From an uncultured Butyricicoccus sp. (GTDB taxonomy: Bacteria; Bacillota; Clostridia; Oscillospirales; Butyricicoccaceae), in assembly GCA_900557315.1 (NCBI GenBank), contig USSI01000028.1:1-11109 (forward strand): DNA of 11,109 bases, in the 5' to 3' direction. The notes beneath the pieces are model-generated. The model saw nothing but the letters and a program-made list of their open reading frames with translations, was not told the origin of the DNA and searched no databases. The position numbers and the translations under genes are program-made. Within the stretch, counting starts at the first letter, position 1. Each line of letters starts with the position of its first letter. Shown here in pieces: positions 1-7,145 of this stretch.

Positions 1-153
1 GAAGGAAATCGACGCAAAGGAAATGCACCAGATCAGCCCAGTGCCCCAGTATTTCATCCGGGTTTTGACACGGTAGCCGAAATACCGCGCCAGGAAATCC
101 AGTATCAGCGCTGCTTCCAGCGCGTTGATCGTCATTTCAAAAGGGAAATTCAT
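1..153 (-). CDS. Sensor histidine kinase, GHKL/AgrC-like, N-terminus only
   Basis: Partial gene; the window edge cuts it after 51 visible codons. Its ATG (153-151) overlaps the TGA of the response regulator upstream in an ATGA junction, so the two are probably translationally coupled. The visible protein starts MNFPFEMTINALEAALILDF and contains two hydrophobic stretches, about residues 8-25 and 34-51, separated by a short basic loop (RVKTRMK). This is the usual start of the multi-pass membrane sensor of clostridial GHKL-type kinases, which pair with LytTR regulators. The assignment rests on context plus this membrane start; no H-box or ATPase domain is visible, so another multi-pass membrane protein remains possible. 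Confidence 0.65.
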   Translation of the reverse strand, partial: MNFPFEMTINALEAALILDFLARYFGYRVKTRMKYWGTGLIWCISFASISF

Positions 154-857
154 GGCCTCAGACTCCCCATATACCGCATAAACGCCGCCTGTGCTTCCTC
201 ACTCTTCGCCCTGCTGACCGGGATTTCCTCCCCTGTCGTCAGCGTCATGCGGTTTCTGCTGCAAATCCGGATGAACCGGCAGTTGACCAGATAGCCGACA
301 TGGCACCGGATAAAATCCCGGTTTTTCAGTTCCGCCTCGATGTCCCCGATCCGCGCTTTGAACCGCAGGTCACGCTCCACCCCGTGCAGGATGACATAAT
401 GCCCGTCGCTTTCAAAATAGCGGATATCGGACAACGGCACTCTCATACTGGTTCCGTTGATCGAAACAGTGAAATCCGTCTGCCTGCCGGACAGTGCGGA
501 AATCATGTGCCTGACAACCTCGGGCAAATCCTCCGGCGCGGATTTCCGCAGGAACCAGAAGGGCTGGAATGCAAACGCCTTGTACACCAGGTTCTCCAGC
601 CCGGACAGGAACACGATCAGCGGCCGGTCAGCCATCAAGGACAACTCGTTGGCAACCGAAAAGCCGGTCATCTCCGGCATGTCGATATCCAGAAACAGCG
701 CGGCGGTCGGGTGCAGGGTAATCTCCCGCAAAGCCGCCATGCCGGAATCGGTGCATACAATTTCCGGCGACGCGCCTTCCGCTGCGCAGGCTTCCCGCAG
801 CTGTCTGGCAAATGCCTGCGTGAACACGGTATCATCGTCACAAATCACAATACGCAT
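150..857 (-). CDS. LytTR-family two-component response regulator
   Basis: Cytoplasmic DNA-binding response regulator of 235 residues. Residues 1-120 form a receiver domain: acidic pair at D7-D9, phosphoacceptor D57 in DIDMPEMTG, a serine in the VFLSG strand near 85, and conserved K105 in FLRKS. Residues about 126-232 form a LytTR DNA-binding domain (PLSDIRYFESDGHYVILH followed by a late FIRCHVGYLVN segment). The start at 857 is chosen because GGGGGAT lies just upstream and the receiver fold begins directly at MRIVICDDD; an in-frame ATG at 896 would add 13 residues of no evident structure. It lies 39 bases after the MATE gene and overlaps the sensor kinase gene by four bases, so it is probably the partner of that kinase. 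Its regulon is not shown by the sequence; autoregulation or control of the adjacent pump is inference. Confidence 0.92.
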   Translation of the reverse strand: MRIVICDDDTVFTQAFARQLREACAAEGASPEIVCTDSGMAALREITLHPTAALFLDIDMPEMTGFSVANELSLMADRPLIVFLSGLENLVYKAFAFQPFWFLRKSAPEDLPEVVRHMISALSGRQTDFTVSINGTSMRVPLSDIRYFESDGHYVILHGVERDLRFKARIGDIEAELKNRDFIRCHVGYLVNCRFIRICSRNRMTLTTGEEIPVSRAKSEEAQAAFMRYMGSLRP

Positions 858-896
858 GGATTGATCCCCCGGGTTTAATCTGTGCGCCGCGGACAT

Positions 897-2288
897 TTAC
901 GCCTGTCCCCTTTTGTACATGCCCCGGATAATCTGCCGGAAGCGGATGAGGAACAGGATGGTTGTCGTTGCGGCAGCGAGGAAATCCGCCACCGGCTCGG
1001 CAAAGAACACCGCGAACAGCTTGTCCTCAAAGAAGTGCGGCAGGACGAGGATGAGCGGGATCAGCAAAATGATTTTGCGCTCAAGCGCAAGGAACAGAGA
1101 AATCTTTGCCTCGCCCAGCGCGACAAAGCACTGCTGGAACGTATACTGGAACGCTGTCGTGAAGCCAACTGCAAAGTAGATGCGCAGCGCCCACGCAGTC
1201 ATGTCCACCAATGCGGCGTTCCGGTTAAACAACTGTGCCACAATATGCGGCGCAAGCTGCACCAGCCCCCAAACGCCGAACGAAAACACACAGGCGATCA
1301 GCAGGTTGTATTTGACCGCCTGGTTCATACGGCCGGGCCGGCCCGCGCCGTAATTGAAGCTCATGATGGGCTGCGCCCCCTGCGTCAGCCCCATCAGCGG
1401 CATCTGCACCATCTGCGCGACCGAGGTCAGGATGGTCATCGCGCCAACTGCCAGGTCGCCGCCATACTGCTGCAAAGACACGTTGAACGTAACAGTCAGC
1501 AGGCTTTCGGTGGACTGCATGACAAAGGGCGACGCCCCCAGCGCAACCGCAGGCAACAGCAGCTTGCTGTCCCACCGGAAAAACGCCTTCCTCAGCCGCA
1601 GCGTACTCTTTCTGCCAGTCAGGAACCTGACCACCCACGCCGCGGAAACCGCCTGCGAGATGACCGTCGCAACTGCGGCGCCGCGCACGCCCATGCCGAA
1701 CACAAAGATGAACACCGGGTCAAGCACAACATTGAGCACCGCACCAATCAGTACGGTTTTCATCGCTACGCCGGACTTGCCCTGCGCGGTGATAAAGCCG
1801 TTGAGCCCCAGCGCAGTCATGACGAAAATCGTGCCAAGCACGTAGATATTCAGATACTGCATGGCATAAGGCAGCGTATCCGCCGATGCGCCGAACAGCA
1901 CGAGCAGAGGCTCCTGGAACAGCAGGAACAGCACGGTCAGCACGATCGCCAGCCCCCACAGCGCGGCGGTGCAGGTGCCGAGCGTGCGCTCGGCCTTTTC
2001 ATGCTCGCGCGCGCCCATGAAAATGGATGCGCGCGGCGCGCCGCCCATACCGATCAGCGCCGCAAACGCGGAAATCAGCGTAATCACCGGGAAGGTGACG
2101 CCCATGCCGGTCAGCGCGAACGCACCTTCTCCCGGGATTTGCCCAATATAGATGCGGTCAACGATGTTGTACAGCAGATTCACCACCTGTGCGCAGATCG
2201 TCGGCAGCGCCAAGCGCACAAGCAGAGGACCGACCGGGTCACGCCCGAGGTCGGCCTCGCGGTTCTTCTTCTGTTTTTCTTCCGTCAT
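897..2288 (-). CDS. MATE family multidrug efflux transporter (MepA/NorM-like)
   Basis: Integral membrane cation/drug antiporter of 463 residues, the usual MATE size, with about twelve hydrophobic segments in two halves. The first half opens with DPVGPLLVRLALPTICAQVV and the NIVDRIYIGQ segment typical of MatE domains. The second half has the matching pseudo-repeat beginning near KLLLPAVALGASPFVMQS, with GLTQGAQPIMSFNYGA later, a hallmark of clostridial MATE proteins. The N-terminus is a short charged tail (MTEEKQKKNR). Its ATG overlaps the TGA of the upstream phosphorylase (ATGA), and an AAGGAGG lies 13 bases upstream inside that gene, so coupled translation is likely. The substrate cannot be read from sequence; export of cationic drugs or dyes is the family norm. 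Confidence 0.93.
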   Translation of the reverse strand: MTEEKQKKNREADLGRDPVGPLLVRLALPTICAQVVNLLYNIVDRIYIGQIPGEGAFALTGMGVTFPVITLISAFAALIGMGGAPRASIFMGAREHEKAERTLGTCTAALWGLAIVLTVLFLLFQEPLLVLFGASADTLPYAMQYLNIYVLGTIFVMTALGLNGFITAQGKSGVAMKTVLIGAVLNVVLDPVFIFVFGMGVRGAAVATVISQAVSAAWVVRFLTGRKSTLRLRKAFFRWDSKLLLPAVALGASPFVMQSTESLLTVTFNVSLQQYGGDLAVGAMTILTSVAQMVQMPLMGLTQGAQPIMSFNYGAGRPGRMNQAVKYNLLIACVFSFGVWGLVQLAPHIVAQLFNRNAALVDMTAWALRIYFAVGFTTAFQYTFQQCFVALGEAKISLFLALERKIILLIPLILVLPHFFEDKLFAVFFAEPVADFLAAATTTILFLIRFRQIIRGMYKRGQA

Positions 2289-3049
2289 GCCTTTGCGCTG
2301 TCCTCCTTAATCAGGATGCGCAGTGCCTCTACTGCGGTTTTCACGCCGCGTTCTGCCGCATCCGGCGGGATGCTGGGCGCGTCGTCGTTATCCGCGTTCC
2401 ACAATACGTTGAGCACCGCGCCGCACCGCACATGCAGCACCTGCGAGACGATAAACAGCGCTGCGGTCTCCATTTCGCTTGTGAGCGCGCCCGCCGCCTT
2501 CCACGCCTTCCACTTGGCAAGCAGTTCATCCGCAATGGGCTGCTGTGCCGGGCGGATTTCGCCGTAAAAGCTGTCCTTGGACTGGATGACGCCGATATGG
2601 TGGGTCAGGCCGAGCTTTACCGCCGCGTCGCGCAGCGCAGAGACGACCGCAAAGTCCGCCGTGGCCGGGAACTCGATGGGCAGGTACTCGCGGCTTGTGC
2701 CTTCCTGCCGGATGGCCGCCGTCGCAATGACGATATCGCCGCCGCAGACCTCGTCCACAATACCGCCCGAGGTGCCCACGCGGATGAACGTATCCGCGCC
2801 GCACTCCACCAGCTCTTCGAGCGCGATCGCAGCAGACGGCCCGCCGATGCCGGTCGAGCATACCGCAACCGGCACACCGTCGAGCTTGCCCGTCCACAGC
2901 GTGTACTCGCGGTTCTGCGCAATCTGCTTCGGCCCGTCAAAGTAGCGCGCGATTTTCTCCGAGCGCGCCGGGTCTCCCGGCAGGATCACATAGCGTCCTA
3001 TATCGCCCTTTTGGATTTGAATGTGCATTTGTTTGCCGTCAATCAACAT
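2285..3049 (-). CDS. udp: Uridine phosphorylase-like nucleoside phosphorylase
   Basis: Cytoplasmic nucleoside phosphorylase of the NP-I family, 254 residues, predicted to split uridine (or a related nucleoside) with phosphate into base and ribose-1-phosphate for salvage. It follows E. coli Udp along its length: H9 matching the N-terminal active-site His, phosphate-loop PGDPAR at 24-29, STGIGGPS at 65-72, RVGTSGG at 90-96 (phosphate-binding Arg and Thr), and SEMETA at 191-196 (ribose-binding Met-Glu). The base-binding loop KDSFYGEIRP at 158-167 differs from the E. coli Gln/Arg pattern, with Glu163 apparently in place of Gln, so base preference is less certain. The start is supported by GGGAGGGG 8 bases upstream. 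It overlaps the DUF951 gene by 7 bases and the MATE gene by 4. Confidence 0.82.
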   Translation of the reverse strand: MLIDGKQMHIQIQKGDIGRYVILPGDPARSEKIARYFDGPKQIAQNREYTLWTGKLDGVPVAVCSTGIGGPSAAIALEELVECGADTFIRVGTSGGIVDEVCGGDIVIATAAIRQEGTSREYLPIEFPATADFAVVSALRDAAVKLGLTHHIGVIQSKDSFYGEIRPAQQPIADELLAKWKAWKAAGALTSEMETAALFIVSQVLHVRCGAVLNVLWNADNDDAPSIPPDAAERGVKTAVEALRILIKEDSAKA

Positions 3050-3237
3050 ATCGTTTTCCCCTCCCGTTCAATCGTGCGGATATTCTTTTCCGCCTTGGAG
3101 CGCGGCAGCATGACTTCATGCCCGCAGCCCTCGCATTTGAGTTTGAAATCCATCCCCGTGCGCAGCACCTTCCACTGCTTTGAGCCGCACGGATGCGGCT
3201 TTTTCATGGTCAGGATGTCTCCAACCTGTACGTCCAT
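3043..3237 (-). CDS. DUF951 family protein (YyzM-like)
   Basis: Small basic cytoplasmic protein of 64 residues with the DUF951 signature: VGDILTMKKPHPCGS near the N-terminus, then WKVLRTGMDFKLKC, CEGCGHEVMLPRSK and a short charged tail. Cys17, Cys35 and Cys38 (HPCGS and CEGC) could form a small metal-binding knuckle, though this is inference. Length and motif order match B. subtilis YyzM-type proteins, whose role is not established; in other Firmicutes the family often sits near mechanosensitive channel, parB or rpsF genes rather than nucleoside salvage. A GAGGAG lies 7 bases before the ATG. It is the first gene of the leftward operon and overlaps the phosphorylase gene by 7 bases. Confidence 0.9.
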   Translation of the reverse strand: MDVQVGDILTMKKPHPCGSKQWKVLRTGMDFKLKCEGCGHEVMLPRSKAEKNIRTIEREGKTIC

Positions 3238-3355
3238 TCTCTCACTCCTCTATAGATATCCCGTATCCTCCGTTCCCCATTCCGTGCCGCTCTTATGCCG
3301 CATATCGCCGTCTGCCGTTCTATCTATCCACCGCTTTTATCCGATTTGCATTTCA

Positions 3356-3364
3356 ATTATACCA
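3356..3364 (-). promoter_or_regulatory. Extended -10 promoter for the DUF951-udp-MATE operon
   Basis: On the minus strand, TATAAT (3361-3356) is preceded by TG one base upstream, giving TGGTATAAT, an extended -10 element. No good -35 box is seen at 17 bases, which extended -10 promoters tolerate. Transcription would start near 3349, leaving a leader of about 110 bases before the DUF951 ATG. Confidence 0.6.
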
Positions 3365-3395
3365 TATCCGCAGTGCTATTCCCACCGGATTTTTC

Positions 3396-3433
3396 ATATA
3401 GTAGTGCAGACCCCAAAGGAGGCTCTGCTATAT
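3396..3433 (+). promoter_or_regulatory. Ribosome binding site in a hairpin loop before the S1 gene
   Basis: AAAGGAGG (3415-3422) precedes the ATG at 3435 with a long 12-base gap. It lies in the loop of a potential hairpin: ATATAG (3396-3401) pairs with CTATAT (3428-3433), and CAGA (3407-3410) pairs with TCTG (3424-3427), with a 5-base bulge. TATAGT at 3397-3402 could instead be the -10 box of the gene, in which case the outer stem would not be transcribed. Confidence 0.4.
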
Positions 3434-3434
3434 T

Positions 3435-4373
3435 ATGAAAACAAGCGAATGCTACCTGCCCGAGGGCAGTTACACCGCACTGCCCGAGATGCGGCAGGCG
3501 CTCTCCTCGCTCGACGCACTGCGCCGCGCACAGGACGCGGGCACCATCCTTGAGGCGGTTGCGCAGCGATGCACTGCGGCACACGACCTGCTGTTTGACT
3601 TCGGCTTTGCGCAGGGCATCATGCCGCGCTCCTGCTGCGCGCTGGGCGTTGCCGAGGGCGACACGCGCGAGATCGCCATCCTGTCCCGCGTGGGCAAGCC
3701 AACCTGCTTTGCCGTGACCGGGGTGGACGAAACCGCCGACCCGCCCGCAGTCTGGCTGTCGCGCACGATCGTCCAGCAGCGCGCGCAGGACTTTTTCCTC
3801 GATTCCCTGACCCCGGGCGACGTCATCCCCGCCGCAGTCACCCACCTCGAGCCGTTCGGCGCGTTCGTGGACATCGGCTGCGGGGTCGCGTCGCTCATCG
3901 GCATTGAAAACCTGTCGGTCTCGCGCATCTTCCACCCCGGCGACCGGCTCTCAGTCGGCCAGTCCATCTATGCTGCGGTTCGTTCGGTCGATCGGGAGGC
4001 GCGCCGCATTTCGCTCACCCACCGCGAGCTGCTCGGCACCTGGGAGCAGAACGCCGCGCTGTTCTCCCCCGGGGAGACCGTGCGCGGCGTGGTGCGGTCG
4101 GTTGAGCCGTCCGGCGTGTTCATCGAGCTGGCGCCCAATCTGTCCGGGCTGGCCGAGCCGCGCGGCGACCTTGCCGCGGGCACGGTGGTTTCAGTGTACA
4201 TCAAATCCATCCTGCCCCAGCGCATGAAAATCAAGCTGACCGTGATCGACGTGCTTGCTCCGGACGAAGAACCGCCGCTGCCGCGGTATTTCATCACCGG
4301 AGGGCACATCGACGAGTGGGTCTATACGCCTGCGTGCTGCGACCGGAAATATATTGCAACCGTGTTTGAATAA
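3435..4373 (+). CDS. Small S1-domain RNA-binding protein
   Basis: Predicted cytoplasmic RNA-binding protein of 312 residues, of the short clostridial type often labelled ribosomal protein S1. Two clear S1 (OB-fold) repeats are visible. The first spans about 126-198 (LTPGDVIPAAVTHLEPFGAF then the RRISLTHREL end). The second spans about 210-273 (FSPGETVRGVVRSVEPSGVF then KIKLTV). A degenerate first repeat is likely at about 35-110 (GTILEAVAQRC, LLFDFGFAQGIMPR, IAILSRVGK). The N-terminal YLPEG segment is typical of this group. Bona fide S1 of E. coli has six repeats and over 550 residues, so this is not a simple orthologue; a role in translation initiation or RNA metabolism is inference. It is divergent from the DUF951 gene and meets rarA end to end. 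Confidence 0.85.
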   Translation: MKTSECYLPEGSYTALPEMRQALSSLDALRRAQDAGTILEAVAQRCTAAHDLLFDFGFAQGIMPRSCCALGVAEGDTREIAILSRVGKPTCFAVTGVDETADPPAVWLSRTIVQQRAQDFFLDSLTPGDVIPAAVTHLEPFGAFVDIGCGVASLIGIENLSVSRIFHPGDRLSVGQSIYAAVRSVDREARRISLTHRELLGTWEQNAALFSPGETVRGVVRSVEPSGVFIELAPNLSGLAEPRGDLAAGTVVSVYIKSILPQRMKIKLTVIDVLAPDEEPPLPRYFITGGHIDEWVYTPACCDRKYIATVFE

Positions 4374-5624
4374 TTATTCCCTGCCTTTGACGCGCTCCCA
4401 GTACGCTTTCGCAGCCTGTTCGGTCTTGTTCGGGCCGTAATCGTAGTAATGCGCGCCGCGCAGTCCATCCGGCAGGTACTGCTGCGGCGTCCAGTGGTTC
4501 GGGAAGTCGTGCGGGTACTGATAGGTCAACCCGCGGCCCAGCTTGGCCGCGCCGCTGTAATGCGCATCCTTGATGTGCGCCGGGATGTCCCCCACTTTCC
4601 CCGCACGGACGTCCGCCTGCGCCGCGCCGATGGCCAGGGCCGCGCTGTTGGACTTGGGCGCGGTCGCCATCAGGATGACCGCCTCGCCCAGCGGAATGCT
4701 CGCCTCGGGCAGGCCGAGCTGGAACGCGCTGTCCACGCACGCCTTGACGATCGGCATGCACTGCGGATAGGCCAGGCCCACGTCCTCCGCTGCGATGACC
4801 AGCATGCGCCGCGCGGCGGAGATCATATCCCCTGCCTCGAGCAGCCGCGCGAGATAATGCAGCGCCGCGTCCGGGTCCGAGCCGCGGATGGACTTCTGGA
4901 ACGCGGACAGGATATCGTAATGGCTGTCACCGTCGCGGTCGTAGCGCATATTGGAGCGCTGCGCGGCCTGCTGTGCGTCCGCAAGCGTCACGCCCTGCTC
5001 CCCTGCGCCGAGCACGAGCAGCTCGACCGCGCCGAGCGCCTTGCGCACGTCGCCGCCGACCGCCTGCGCGATGTGAGCGGCCACGCCGTCCTCAACCGGG
5101 ATTTCCCGGTCCCCAATGGCGAGCGTGAACGCCCGCTCGACCGCCTTCTGCATATCCCGCGCTTCGATGGGCTTGAACTCGAACACCGTGCAGCGGCTCA
5201 GGATGGCGTTGTAGATGTAAAAATAGGGGTTTTCGGTCGTGGACGCAATCAGCGTCATTTTGCCGGTCTCGATGAATTCCAGCAGGCTCTGCTGCTGTTT
5301 TTTGTTGAAATACTGGATTTCGTCCAGATACACCAGCGCGCCGTTTGGCGCAAGGAAGGTGTCCAGCTCGTCGATGATCGCCTTGATATCCGCAATGCCC
5401 GCCGTGGTGGCATTAAGGTGGTACAGCTTGCGGTCGGTCTGTTTGGCGATGATGGACGCGACCGTGGTCTTGCCCACGCCGGACGGGCCGTAAAAGATCA
5501 GGTTCGGGATATTGCCGCTCTCGATGACGCGGCGCAGCAGGCCGTTTTTGCCCAGCAGGTGCTGCTGGCCGACCACGTCGTCCAGCGTTTTCGGGCGGAT
5601 TTTGTCCGCTAAGGGTTGATACAT
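4374..5624 (-). CDS. rarA: Replication-associated recombination AAA+ ATPase RarA/MgsA
   Basis: Clamp-loader-like AAA+ ATPase of 416 residues that acts at stalled or gapped replication forks. Motifs in order: N-terminal RPKTLDDVVGQQHLLG (10-25), Walker A GPSGVGKT (46-53), Walker B LVYLDEIQ (97-104), sensor 1 IASTTENP (126-133), arginine finger in SRC (143-145), sensor 2 GGDVRKAL (190-197). The C-terminal MgsA domain holds HYDILSAFQKSIRGSDPDAA, AAEDVGLAYP and the characteristic HDFPNHWTPQQYLP near 372-385. The start at 5624 is chosen because GAGGAG lies 7 bases upstream and the protein begins as family members do (MYQPLADKIRP); longer in-frame starts would overlap the membrane-protein gene and add unrelated sequence. 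It lies 19 bases after that gene and is probably co-transcribed. Its TAA directly abuts the TAA of the S1 gene. Confidence 0.95.
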   Translation of the reverse strand: MYQPLADKIRPKTLDDVVGQQHLLGKNGLLRRVIESGNIPNLIFYGPSGVGKTTVASIIAKQTDRKLYHLNATTAGIADIKAIIDELDTFLAPNGALVYLDEIQYFNKKQQQSLLEFIETGKMTLIASTTENPYFYIYNAILSRCTVFEFKPIEARDMQKAVERAFTLAIGDREIPVEDGVAAHIAQAVGGDVRKALGAVELLVLGAGEQGVTLADAQQAAQRSNMRYDRDGDSHYDILSAFQKSIRGSDPDAALHYLARLLEAGDMISAARRMLVIAAEDVGLAYPQCMPIVKACVDSAFQLGLPEASIPLGEAVILMATAPKSNSAALAIGAAQADVRAGKVGDIPAHIKDAHYSGAAKLGRGLTYQYPHDFPNHWTPQQYLPDGLRGAHYYDYGPNKTEQAAKAYWERVKGRE

Positions 5625-5643
5625 AGGGGTTCTCCTCATTCCT

Positions 5644-5958
5644 TCAGGGTTTGGCGGCAAGCATCGCCGTGACGACCGCCCAGCCGAATAAGCTGGCCAG
5701 ACACAGCAGCACAAGCACAAGGGCGGCAGGCTTTTCCGCACCGCTGCATTTTCCGCGGAACAGCCGAACGATCGCGCCGCAGGCGAGCGCCGCGGACAGC
5801 ACCAGCCAAAGCGCAGGCAGTCCATACATCCACGATACAGCCTCGTAATACGGCCGCATGGCCGGCCCGATGTCGCCCCACGTCATCACCCGCACCCAAA
5901 GCGCAAACAGCATCCACAGCAATGCCGCATAGCCAAGTGCATATCCTGCCTTTTTCAT
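5644..5958 (-). CDS. Small three-helix membrane protein, unknown function
   Basis: Not recognised. The protein has 104 residues and starts MKKAGYALGYAALLWMLFAL. Three hydrophobic segments are visible, about residues 6-24, 45-65 and 76-98, with a basic, charged loop between the second and third (RLFRGKCSGAEK). The first segment could be read as an uncleaved signal anchor. The start at 5958 is chosen because GGCGGGGAT lies just upstream and a promoter -10 lies at 5986-5991; the ATG further upstream would fall outside the transcript. It is the first gene of a two-gene unit with rarA, 19 bases apart. This pairing does not reveal a function. Confidence 0.75.
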   Translation of the reverse strand: MKKAGYALGYAALLWMLFALWVRVMTWGDIGPAMRPYYEAVSWMYGLPALWLVLSAALACGAIVRLFRGKCSGAEKPAALVLVLLCLASLFGWAVVTAMLAAKP

Positions 5959-5985
5959 ATTGATCCCCGCCTTCCGTATATGTCC

Positions 5986-6014
5986 ATTATAGCACGCCCT
6001 CCCTTTGGACACAA
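5986..6014 (-). promoter_or_regulatory. Promoter for the membrane protein-rarA unit
   Basis: On the minus strand, TTGTGT (6014-6009) is followed after 17 bases by TATAAT (5991-5986), with TG one base before the -10 (TGCTATAAT), an extended -10. Transcription would start near 5979, giving a leader of about 20 bases. The -35 box lies 7 bases from that of the divergent hisC promoter. Confidence 0.7.
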
Positions 6015-6021
6015 ACAGGGC

Positions 6022-6050
6022 TTGACTTTCCCGCTTTACCGTGATAAACT
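6022..6050 (+). promoter_or_regulatory. Promoter for hisC
   Basis: TTGACT (6022-6027), a 17-base spacer, then TAAACT (6045-6050) with TG one base before it. Start of transcription would be near 6057. It is back to back with the promoter of the leftward membrane protein-rarA unit. Confidence 0.6.
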
Positions 6051-6053
6051 ATC

Positions 6054-6072
6054 TGCAGTCAAGTAAACTGCA
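6054..6072. repeat. Perfect 6-base inverted repeat in the hisC leader
   Basis: TGCAGT (6054-6059) and ACTGCA (6067-6072) are perfect complements around a 7-base spacer, right at the predicted transcription start and just before the AAGGAG at 6074-6079. It could be a small repressor operator or a weak hairpin; the sequence does not decide. Confidence 0.35.
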
Positions 6073-6087
6073 AAAGGAGAATCCGCC

Positions 6088-7143
6088 ATGGACAAGCCCT
6101 TTCTCGATAAACTCCGCAAGATCGACCCCTATGTTCCGGGCGAGCAGCCGCAAACCGCGGACATCATCAAGTTAAACGCCAACGAGAACCCCTACCCGCC
6201 CGCGCCGGGCGTGCAGGAGGTGCTGCGTACGTTCGATGCGTCCTCTCTCGCGCTCTATCCGGATGCCAGCGGCAAGCGCCTCAAAACCGCGCTGGCAGAC
6301 CGCTTCGGTGTAAAGCCCTCGCAGGTGTTCCTCGGCAACGGGTCGGATGACGTGCTCGCGCTCGCGTTCCAGTCCTTCTTCTGCTCGGATGAGCCCATCC
6401 TCTACCCGGACATCACCTATTCGTTCTATCCGGTCTGGTGCGACCTGTTCCGCATCCCGTATGCGACTGTGCCGCTGGATGACAACTTCTGCGTGAACAT
6501 CCGCGACTACGACAAGCCGAACGGCGGCGTGGTGCTGCCCAACCCGAACGCGCCGACCGGGCGCGGCCTGTCGCTCGATGTGCTCGAAGACCTGTTGCAG
6601 CACAATGCGGACTGCGTGGTCATCATCGACGAGGCCTATGTGGACTTCGGCGCGCAGAGTGCGGTCCCGCTGCTGGACAAATACGAGAACCTGCTCATCG
6701 TGCAGACCATGAGCAAATCACGCTCGCTGGCCGGCATGCGAATCGGCTACGCGCTTGGCTCGGAAACGCTGATCGCCACGCTGGAGGCGGTCAAGAACTC
6801 GTATAACTCCTACACCATGGATGCGCTCGCGCTCGCGGTGGGCGAAGCGTCGGTCAAGGACGAAGCGTATTTCCAGGACACCTGCCGCAAGGTTGCCGTG
6901 ACGCGTGAACGCGCGGCGGACGAACTGCGGGCGCTGGGCTTTACCGTCCTGCCCTCGCTGACCAACTTCCTGTTTGTCACGCATCCCAAAAAGAACGCCC
7001 CGGTCATTTTTGAGTATATGAGACAGAAAAACATCTTTATCCGCTATTTCAAGCTGCCGCGCATTGATAATTATTTGCGCATCACAATCGGCACGGACGA
7101 GCAGATGGACAAGCTGATCGCCGCGCTCAAAGAATTTCTGTAA
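6088..7143 (+). CDS. hisC: Histidinol-phosphate aminotransferase
   Basis: PLP-dependent class I/II aminotransferase of 351 residues, the normal HisC length, converting imidazole-acetol phosphate and glutamate to histidinol phosphate in histidine synthesis. Features seen: KLNANENPYPPAP near 28-40, GNGSDD at 83-88, PNPNAPTG at 151-158, DEAYVDF at 181-187, the PLP lysine K210 in TMSKSRSLAGMRIGYA with Arg218, and the C-terminal NYLRITIGT substrate-arginine segment. AAGGAG lies 8 bases before the ATG. The gene stands alone with its own promoter and terminator, away from any other his gene in the window; such orphan copies may also act on aromatic amino acids (family knowledge, not shown here). Confidence 0.92.
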   Translation: MDKPFLDKLRKIDPYVPGEQPQTADIIKLNANENPYPPAPGVQEVLRTFDASSLALYPDASGKRLKTALADRFGVKPSQVFLGNGSDDVLALAFQSFFCSDEPILYPDITYSFYPVWCDLFRIPYATVPLDDNFCVNIRDYDKPNGGVVLPNPNAPTGRGLSLDVLEDLLQHNADCVVIIDEAYVDFGAQSAVPLLDKYENLLIVQTMSKSRSLAGMRIGYALGSETLIATLEAVKNSYNSYTMDALALAVGEASVKDEAYFQDTCRKVAVTRERAADELRALGFTVLPSLTNFLFVTHPKKNAPVIFEYMRQKNIFIRYFKLPRIDNYLRITIGTDEQMDKLIAALKEFL

Positions 7144-7145
7144 CA

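Noticed and set aside
855..875. Shared GGGGATCAAT leader before the response regulator and before the membrane protein at 5958
   Set aside because: Both are G-rich ribosome binding sites next to a start codon; ten shared bases at two unlinked sites is weak evidence of a common element.
882..2567. Long plus-strand open frame (561 codons) across the MATE gene
   Set aside because: It is antisense to the MATE and phosphorylase genes, very rich in Arg, His and Gln with no domain, and has no ribosome binding site; GC-rich codon bias on the other strand explains it.
5625..5825. N-terminal extension of RarA by up to 67 residues
   Set aside because: The extension overlaps the membrane-protein gene, is Cys/Arg-rich and unlike RarA; a good GAGGAG precedes the internal ATG at 5624.
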